11,890 nt of DNA from NCBI GenBank assembly GCA_030672255.1, contig DAOVGU010000028.1:1-11890 (forward strand), read 5' to 3'. Positions 7,993-11,890 of this stretch are shown here, piece after piece. This DNA comes from a bacterium. Its GTDB lineage: Bacteria > Ratteibacteria > UBA8468. The position numbers and the translations under genes are program-made. The notes under the pieces were generated by a model. It ran no database searches and was not told where the DNA came from. It saw only the letters and a program-made list of their open reading frames with translations. Every line of letters starts with the position of its first letter. The stretch's first letter is position 1.

Positions 7993-8071
7993 AAATATTG
8001 CTATCGGCGTGAGTAAAGAAAGGGTTTGCTGGATGCTGGAGGCATTCAGAAGGTATGGGGTATATAGATGA
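7993..8071 (+). pseudogene. 3'-end remnant of a URO-D superfamily gene
   Basis: Bases 7995-8058 align without gaps to 4497-4560, the end of the intact HxD-type URO-D gene, with 60 of 64 bases identical. The four differences (7999, 8008, 8026, 8041) all fall on third codon positions and are synonymous. The remnant reads IAIGVSKERVCWMLEAFRRYG and then VYR and a stop at 8069-8071. It has no start codon or body: directly before it is the stop of the single-module Fe-S gene. It is what remains of a second copy of the URO-D gene, so the URO-D/Fe-S unit was probably once duplicated here. A longer in-frame reading from ATG 8055 into the dehydrogenase downstream is an artefact of this remnant. Confidence 0.82.
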
Positions 8072-8081
8072 ACAGCGTTGC

Positions 8082-8128
8082 TGTCATTGCGAGTCCCCCA
8101 TCCTTGCTTTCGCAAGAAAGCAGGGGGA
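8082..8128. repeat. Hairpin repeat element (TGTCATTGCGAG type)
   Basis: The element begins TGTCATTGCGAG and contains a perfect 7-bp stem TGCTTTC/GAAAGCA (8105-8111 / 8116-8122) closed by a GCAA tetraloop. An outer arm pair TCCCCC/GGGGGA (8094-8099 / 8123-8128) carries a 5-base bulge. No T tract follows, so it does not look like an intrinsic terminator. It sits between the URO-D remnant and the start of the truncated dehydrogenase gene. The TGTCATT lead is shared with the repeat at 11851. It is probably a dispersed non-coding palindromic element. Confidence 0.6.
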
Positions 8129-8141
8129 TGAAGATGCTAAT

Positions 8142-8753
8142 ATGAGATTAAAGGATAAGATAGCCTTAATTACTGGAGCTGGAGAGGGGATTGGGAGAGC
8201 GATTGCCCTCTCTTTCGCTAAAGAAGGGGCAAAGATAATAATTGCCGATATTAACCCTAAGAATGCTAAAAAAGTATCGGAGGAGATTATTGCTTTAGGG
8301 AGTAAATCTTTAGCCATCAAAACCGATGTTAGCAAACAAAAAGCGGTTATCCCCTATATGCTAAAGCAAAAAAGTGGTAAAATTATTAATCTGAGTTCCC
8401 AATCGGGCAAAAAGGGAAATAGTTGGTATGCTGCCTATTGTGCTTCCAAGTTTGGAATAATCGGTTTGACCCAGAGCCTTGCTTTGGAATTTGCCCCGTA
8501 TGGAATTAACGTAAATGCTCTTTGTCCAAATGTAGTTTTTACTTCGATGTGGAAAAGACAGTTAAACCAATATGCGCAGAAGTATGGCCTCCCTCCCAAG
8601 AAGGTAAAAGACTTTTTAATGAGCAAAATCCCATTCGGTAGATTTCCCAGGTTAGAGGAAATAGCTAATGTTGCTCTATTTTTAGCTTCGGAGGAATCGA
8701 GTTATATAACTGGCCAGAGCATTAATGTTACTGGAGGGCAACAGTTAATTTAA
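8142..8753 (+). CDS. Short-chain dehydrogenase with an internal in-frame deletion
   Basis: Classical SDR (FabG-like) of only 203 residues, where about 250 is normal. Present are the NAD(P) motif TGAGEGIG (11-18), an acidic residue after beta-2 (ADIN, about 35-38) that favours NAD(H), the Asp of DVS (62-64), the catalytic Ser near 86 (NLSSQSG), Tyr99 and Lys103 (YCASK), and the C-terminal SYITGQSINVTGG. The step from TDVSKQ to KAVIPYM (residues 66-67, bases 8337-8342) skips about 50 residues. These would hold the helix after DV, the NNAG motif and the active-site Asn. The frame is kept, so this is an in-frame deletion, possibly at an A-rich microhomology. The fold and activity are probably lost, so functionally it may be a pseudogene. 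The start at 8142 is chosen from the family N-terminus MRLKDKIALITG, with a weak GAAG 8 bp upstream. Substrate unknown; its original place in the sugar operon downstream is plausible. Confidence 0.8.
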   Translation: MRLKDKIALITGAGEGIGRAIALSFAKEGAKIIIADINPKNAKKVSEEIIALGSKSLAIKTDVSKQKAVIPYMLKQKSGKIINLSSQSGKKGNSWYAAYCASKFGIIGLTQSLALEFAPYGINVNALCPNVVFTSMWKRQLNQYAQKYGLPPKKVKDFLMSKIPFGRFPRLEEIANVALFLASEESSYITGQSINVTGGQQLI

Positions 8754-8775
8754 CTGCATAGGAATCTCCTTTTTA

Positions 8776-8798
8776 CGCAACCTGAAGGTTGCGGCTAC
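8776..8798 (-). repeat. REP-like palindrome, GTAG-headed, minus orientation
   Basis: A 7-bp perfect stem CGCAACC/GGTTGCG (8776-8782 / 8787-8793) with a TGAA loop is followed by GCTAC. Read on the minus strand it is GTAG, C, then the palindrome. It faces the plus-strand copy at 8802 head to head (CTAC-ctg-GTAG), the paired arrangement known from BIME-type REP pairs. GTAG followed by a palindrome is the recognised structure of REPs mobilised by RAYT transposases; the transposase is not in this window. Confidence 0.65.
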
Positions 8799-8801
8799 CT
8801 G

Positions 8802-8893
8802 GTAGTCGCAGGTCTTTAGCCTGCGTCAATAGTTGGTAGTCGCAGGTCTTTAGCTTGCGTCAATAGTTGGTAGTCGCAGGTCTTTAGCCTGCG
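8802..8893 (+). repeat. Tandem array of three GTAG-headed REP palindromes, 34-bp period
   Basis: Three copies start at 8802, 8836 and 8870. Each is GTAG, T, CGCAGG, a 7-base loop TCTTTAG and CCTGCG, joined by a 10-base spacer TCAATAGTTG that is identical between copies. The middle copy has one change (CTTGCG, a G-T wobble in the stem). Because stem, loop and spacer all repeat exactly, the array is a recent local amplification rather than independent insertions. It is not a CRISPR array because the spacers are identical and only 10 bases long. It ends 10 bp before the deacetylase start codon. Confidence 0.8.
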
Positions 8894-8903
8894 ATACTTT
8901 AAA

Positions 8904-9605
8904 ATGATAATTTTAGGGATAGGGGCTCACCCGGATGATTTGGAGATACTGGCCGGAGGCACATTAGCCAAGTATGACAAACTTGGTCATCAGGTAATAA
9001 TGTCCCATCTCCTCAACGGAGATAAGGGACATTTCCACATTCCTTCTAAAACTTTAGTCAGGCTCAGAAAGAGAGAGGCAAAGAAAGCAGCCTCGCTCAT
9101 TGGTGCTAAAAGTATCGGACTTAACATCCCGGATGGGGAGCTCTTTTCCAATCTTAAAACGAGAAAAACAGCAATTGATTTGATTCGCTCTACCCATCCA
9201 GACTTAATTATCACTCACTCACCTACCGATTACTTCTCCGACCACACTACCACTTGCCAGATTGTCTGCGGAGCAAGTTTCTTGGCGGCGGCTCCCCTCT
9301 TTAAGACTAAACACAAGAGCCATCATCTGATTCCACCGATATATTTTATGGATAATGTCTGTGGAGTTAATTTCCTGCCCACATTTTATGTAGATATTAG
9401 CGAAACCTTTAAAATAAAGAAGCGGATGTTAGGTTGTCATCAAAGTCAGTTAAAATGGCTGAAAGAGCATGATCAGATAGATATGTTAGAGACGATAGAA
9501 ACCGTAGCTAAATTTCGTGGGCTTGACTGTAAGGCAAAATATGCCGAAGGTTTCCGGGAATATGAAGTCTGGGGAAGGCGAGTCGCCAGAAGGCTCTTGC
9601 CTTAA
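8904..9605 (+). CDS. PIG-L/LmbE-family zinc deacetylase
   Basis: A 233-residue protein of the PIG-L/LmbE (BshB-like) N-acetylglucosamine-type deacetylase family, at full family length. It opens with MIILGIGAHPDDLEILAGGT, where H9 and D12 are zinc ligands and D11 the catalytic base. SDH at 112-114 supplies the third zinc ligand (H114) after HSPTDYF. CHQSQ (178-182) and YAEGFREYE (213-221) match the conserved C-terminal features. It should hydrolyse an N-acyl group from a sugar or small glycoside in the cytosol; the substrate is not known. ATG 8904 is the family start, but no Shine-Dalgarno sequence is visible: the bases before it are GCGATACTTTAAA, directly behind the REP array. It is followed 17 bp later by the class II aldolase-like gene, so the two probably act on the same compound. 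The truncated SDR upstream may once have belonged to this operon. Confidence 0.87.
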   Translation: MIILGIGAHPDDLEILAGGTLAKYDKLGHQVIMSHLLNGDKGHFHIPSKTLVRLRKREAKKAASLIGAKSIGLNIPDGELFSNLKTRKTAIDLIRSTHPDLIITHSPTDYFSDHTTTCQIVCGASFLAAAPLFKTKHKSHHLIPPIYFMDNVCGVNFLPTFYVDISETFKIKKRMLGCHQSQLKWLKEHDQIDMLETIETVAKFRGLDCKAKYAEGFREYEVWGRRVARRLLP

Positions 9606-9622
9606 TTTAAAAAGAGGATTTT

Positions 9623-10582
9623 ATGCCTTTGGTTACCGATGTAAAAGAATCCAGAGCTATTTATCAAAATGCTGCTTTACACAACCTTTCTCTACCAACC
9701 TTCTGCGCAGAAAACATCCAGACTATTGAGGCAATCTTGCAGGCAACTGATGAATTTGGTGAAGAATATCACCTTAGGAATGTACCGATCATCATCGCTT
9801 TTACCGGTCATTATCACGCGCGACAGCAGCTATTCCTCTACACTTCTCTAAAGAATATTGAAGAGGGTTATTTGGCAATTAAAAATGATATCTTAAGATT
9901 AACCAGAAAGGGAAGCCCTTACGATAAATTAAAGGTTATGGTTCACCTTGACCACGCTCATCCAATTGAAGATAGAAAGATTATAGAAGACGGCATAGGA
10001 TTTCTCTCCGGGGTGATGTATGATTGCTCCTATCTGCCTTTAGCCGAGAATGCTAAACTTACCACTGCCTTTGTGCACCAATTTAGAGATAAACTTGTTA
10101 TTGAGGGAGCAGTGGATGAGATTTCAGAATCTGACGAAACGGTTAATCCCGAATTAACAAGAGCAGAAGATGCCGAATGGTATGTAAAAGAGACCGGGGT
10201 AGACCTAATCGTGTGCAATCTTGGCACCGAGCACCGTGCGACCATTGCTAAGCGGAAATATAATAGCCAGAGAGCCAGGGAGATAAGCAAAAGAGTAGGA
10301 AAAATTTTAGTGTTGCATGGAACTTCAAGTCTTAGCGATAATGAACTTAAAGATTTAGCTACCGATGGGGTAGTAAAAGTGAATATCTGGACGAGGCTTG
10401 AGGAAATAGGCGGTCAAGCATTAGCCAAAGATACAGCTGAACATGCCAAGGAGTTACTTTCCGAAAAGCCGCCTTTGCAACTTCTTACCGAAAGTCACCG
10501 CAGATACAAGATCTGGATGCCAGCCGTAGTGAAACTAATAAAGAACTATCTGAAGATATTGGGGTACGCGAAATTAAAATGA
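9623..10582 (+). CDS. Class II (zinc) aldolase-family protein
   Basis: A 319-residue class II aldolase-fold protein (FbaA/KbaY/GatY/IolJ family). Recognisable parts are VMVHLDHAHP (106-114) with catalytic D110 and zinc ligand H111, MYDCSYLPLAENAKLT (132-147, usually MxDGSxLPxEEN), VIEGAVDEI (159-167), NLGTEHR with H204, and VLHGTSSLSDNELK with H232 (usually LHGGSG). KVNIWT (252-257) corresponds to the phosphate- and product-binding KVNxxT. Thus the zinc triad H111/H204/H232 is kept, while DGS is DCS and HGGSG is HGTSS. This suggests a non-standard substrate rather than fructose or tagatose 1,6-bisphosphate. Predicted reaction: reversible aldol cleavage of a phosphorylated or unphosphorylated sugar. 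GAGG at 9614-9617 lies 5 bp before ATG 9623. Its stop overlaps the next gene's start (ATGA), indicating translational coupling to the dehydrogenase. An iolJ or gatY role is possible but cannot be assigned from motifs. Confidence 0.83.
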   Translation: MPLVTDVKESRAIYQNAALHNLSLPTFCAENIQTIEAILQATDEFGEEYHLRNVPIIIAFTGHYHARQQLFLYTSLKNIEEGYLAIKNDILRLTRKGSPYDKLKVMVHLDHAHPIEDRKIIEDGIGFLSGVMYDCSYLPLAENAKLTTAFVHQFRDKLVIEGAVDEISESDETVNPELTRAEDAEWYVKETGVDLIVCNLGTEHRATIAKRKYNSQRAREISKRVGKILVLHGTSSLSDNELKDLATDGVVKVNIWTRLEEIGGQALAKDTAEHAKELLSEKPPLQLLTESHRRYKIWMPAVVKLIKNYLKILGYAKLK

Positions 10583-11754
10583 GTAATTATCGCTCAAAAA
10601 CATTTGTTTATTATGGACCGGGAAAGGTGCAATGCAAAGAAATCAGTATTCATTGTGGACCTGAAGATATCATCGTAAAGGTATTAGCCTCGGCTCGTTG
10701 CGGAACAGATAAAACAATATTCTACAAAGGTCATCCCAAGGTAAAACCTCCGTCTATTTTAGGCCATGAGTTATCCGCAGAGATTATCGAAATAGGTCCA
10801 GAAGTAAAGAATTTAAGAGATGGAATAGGATATAAAGAAGGAAAGAAGATAAATTTCGATCTCAAGCTCGGCGAGCGAATAACGGTTCAATCCCGTATTG
10901 CCAGGTATAGAGACGGTTTGATGTTGCTCAGTAATCCCATAACTATTTTAAGTTTTATTCTTCCGGCTGGCTATTCTCAATATATGAAAATTTCTAAGGA
11001 GCTCATCCTCTCCGGCTCCTTAATCAAGATTCCAAAAGGGGTTACCGATGAGGAAGCATCATTGATAGAACCAGCGGCCTGTGCTTTAGAATCTATCTTT
11101 TCCACCCCGCATCCAGTTGGCGTAGACAAAGATGGAAGGCATATTTATCGTGCAAGCATACGGAAGGAGGGGAATGTCTGCGTAATAGGCTCGGGAACCG
11201 TAAGTATGATTTATGCCCTCCTCTGCCACCTCGAGGGTGCAAAGAAGGTCTTTATCTTAGTGCGTTCCAAAAGGAAGAAAGAATTGGCGAAGAGAATATT
11301 AGGAGATTGGATTAAAGTAATCTTAATAGATGACTATAGTAAAAGACCGCTGATGGAAAAATTAAAGGAGGAAGAAAAAATTGTTACCCGCCTTAAAGAC
11401 GAAACTGATGGCTATCTCTTTGATGATGTCATTGCCGCCTGTCCTAATCCTGATGCCCAGAGGTTAATGCTAAAACTTTATACACGGCAAGGATATGCTG
11501 TAGGAGCCTGTTTCGGTGGAACACATGAATTAGTGGATGGCGCTGATATTGACCAGAATCATTACCGTAGTGCCAAGACTATTGGCACTTCAGGCTGTTC
11601 CAGTAAGGCAATGGAAACTATTGCCCGCCGGTTAGGAGAGAAGAGAATATCCCTCAAAGGTTTTACTAATCCCAGACATTTCACCTTTAATGATCAGCCG
11701 GAAGAGTTTTTTACCATCACCGGTTTGAAACCAATACTCTATCCCTGGGAATAA
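10579..11754 (+). CDS. Zinc-type medium-chain alcohol/polyol dehydrogenase without the structural zinc lobe
   Basis: A 391-residue medium-chain dehydrogenase/reductase related to sorbitol and threonine dehydrogenases. Catalytic-zinc residues are present: C41 (RCGTDK), H63-E64 (GHE) and E164 (LIEPAACALES). The structural-zinc lobe, normally GDRV..C..C..C.......C, reads GERITVQSRIARYRDGLMLL (98-117) with no cysteine, so the second zinc is absent. The Rossmann motif is GSGTVS (204-209), with Ser in place of the third Gly. HYRSAKTIGTSGCSS (328-342) is the usual late segment of the sorbitol-dehydrogenase branch. An insert (about 180-198) precedes the Rossmann fold. It should oxidise a secondary alcohol or polyol with NAD(P)+. 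The start overlaps the aldolase stop (ATGA), so the aldolase-dehydrogenase pair is translationally coupled. A simple path is deacylation, oxidation and aldol cleavage of an amino-sugar- or inositol-like compound; the order and substrate are inference. Confidence 0.83.
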   Translation: MSNYRSKTFVYYGPGKVQCKEISIHCGPEDIIVKVLASARCGTDKTIFYKGHPKVKPPSILGHELSAEIIEIGPEVKNLRDGIGYKEGKKINFDLKLGERITVQSRIARYRDGLMLLSNPITILSFILPAGYSQYMKISKELILSGSLIKIPKGVTDEEASLIEPAACALESIFSTPHPVGVDKDGRHIYRASIRKEGNVCVIGSGTVSMIYALLCHLEGAKKVFILVRSKRKKELAKRILGDWIKVILIDDYSKRPLMEKLKEEEKIVTRLKDETDGYLFDDVIAACPNPDAQRLMLKLYTRQGYAVGACFGGTHELVDGADIDQNHYRSAKTIGTSGCSSKAMETIARRLGEKRISLKGFTNPRHFTFNDQPEEFFTITGLKPILYPWE

Positions 11755-11755
11755 A

Positions 11756-11788
11756 TTAGATTCCCGCTAACTAACTGCGGGAATGACA
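11756..11788. repeat. Hairpin TTCCCGC/GCGGGAA, left half of an inverted repeat pair; possible weak terminator
   Basis: A perfect 7-bp stem (11761-11767 / 11777-11783) with a 9-base loop TAACTAACT lies directly after the dehydrogenase stop. No run of T follows, so intrinsic termination is doubtful. TTAGATTCC at its left and GGAATGACA at its right reappear, reverse-complemented, in the hairpin at 11851-11878. It is therefore probably a copy of a dispersed element rather than a dedicated terminator. Confidence 0.6.
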
Positions 11789-11793
11789 ATAAA

Positions 11794-11815
11794 GCAGAGT
11801 CCACTCTGCCACTAC
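11794..11815 (-). repeat. REP-like palindrome, GTAG-headed, minus orientation
   Basis: Stem GCAGAG/CTCTGC (11794-11799 / 11804-11809) with loop TCCA, then CACTAC. On the minus strand this is GTAG, TG, then the palindrome. It shares the GTAG header and the GCA/TGC stem base with the copies near 8.8 kb, but the rest of the stem differs in a compensated way. Confidence 0.6.
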
Positions 11816-11818
11816 ATA

Positions 11819-11841
11819 AGCAAAGCAAGCTTTGCTACTAC
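11819..11841 (-). repeat. REP-like palindrome, GTAG-headed, minus orientation
   Basis: Perfect 7-bp stem AGCAAAG/CTTTGCT (11819-11825 / 11830-11836) with loop CAAG, then ACTAC (CTAC 11838-11841). On the minus strand this is GTAG, T, then the palindrome. It is in direct orientation to the copy at 11794-11815, about 25 bp away. Confidence 0.6.
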
Positions 11842-11850
11842 AACACATTT

Positions 11851-11878
11851 TGTCATTCCTGTGGAAACAGGAATCTAA
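11851..11878. repeat. Hairpin ATTCCTG/CAGGAAT, right half of an inverted repeat pair
   Basis: A perfect 7-bp stem (11855-11861 / 11868-11874) with loop TGGAAA. Outer sequences TGTCATTCC and GGAATCTAA are the reverse complement of the flanks of the hairpin at 11756-11788, apart from one stem base pair (C-G to T-A). Together the pair encloses the two REP-like palindromes. No gene is seen from 11755 to the window end. Confidence 0.6.
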
Positions 11879-11890
11879 TGTTTCGGGCTA

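Noticed and set aside
8055..8141. N-terminal extension of the dehydrogenase starting at ATG 8055
   Set aside because: The extension would translate the URO-D remnant's 3' end out of frame plus the hairpin element; SDR proteins start at MRLKDK (8142).
8802..8893. Possible short CRISPR array
   Set aside because: The repeats are 24-base palindromes separated by identical 10-base spacers, with no unique spacers and no cas genes; the GTAG header fits REP elements.
8867..8898. Promoter TTGGTA ... GATACT before the deacetylase gene
   Set aside because: The spacer is 20 bp, both boxes match consensus only partly, and the -35 box lies inside the REP repeats, so the match is probably chance.
9517..9851. 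Two short plus-strand reading frames across the deacetylase/aldolase junction
   Set aside because: They are out-of-frame shadows of the two well-supported genes, with no SD and no recognisable protein features.
11761..11783. Rho-independent terminator after the dehydrogenase gene
   Set aside because: The stem is good but no T-rich tract follows, and the same flanks recur inverted at 11851-11878, which fits a dispersed repeat better.

Overview
The window is a single plus-strand gene run from an AT-leaning genome, most likely an uncultivated anaerobic bacterium. Bacterial signs are Shine-Dalgarno sites (AGGAGG at 1091-1096, GAGG at 9614-9617), REP-type palindromes and compact operons with overlapping start and stop codons. 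The archaeal-type HMG-CoA synthase at the left end means an archaeon cannot be excluded from sequence alone. No phylogenetic marker, rRNA or tRNA is present, so the lineage is left open. No gene on the minus strand is supported.

Left part (49-2395): an archaeal/short-type 3-hydroxy-3-methylglutaryl-CoA synthase is followed, with the SD on its stop codon, by a cytosolic M28-family zinc peptidase with a PA-like insert.

Middle part (2471-8071): two different uroporphyrinogen-decarboxylase-superfamily proteins of the methyltransferase-like type are followed by two iron-sulfur proteins of the QueG/reductive-dehalogenase-like superfamily. The first Fe-S protein is an unusual 808-residue tandem of three modules with a degenerate middle one; the second is a single module. 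After them lies a short remnant of the 3' end of a URO-D gene, almost identical to the intact copy about 3.5 kb upstream and differing only at synonymous third positions. URO-D-fold methyltransferases and QueG/RdhA-type proteins both often work with cobamides. This block is therefore the best candidate for an undescribed corrinoid-linked C1-transfer or reductive system, although no corrinoid-binding protein is visible here.

Scar and repeat zone (7993-8903): this holds the URO-D remnant, a perfect hairpin element, a short-chain dehydrogenase that appears to have lost about 50 internal residues in frame (including the NNAG segment), and a cluster of palindromes headed by GTAG, the hallmark of RAYT-mobilised REP elements. 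Three of these form a 34-bp-period tandem array ending 10 bp before the next start codon.

Right part (8904-11754): a PIG-L/LmbE-type deacetylase, a class II aldolase-like protein and a zinc-type medium-chain dehydrogenase form a tight operon (17-bp gap, then an ATGA overlap). This combination suggests catabolism of an N-acylated sugar or polyol-like compound; the substrate is not deducible. The last 136 bp hold two more GTAG palindromes enclosed by a pair of inverted hairpin repeats.
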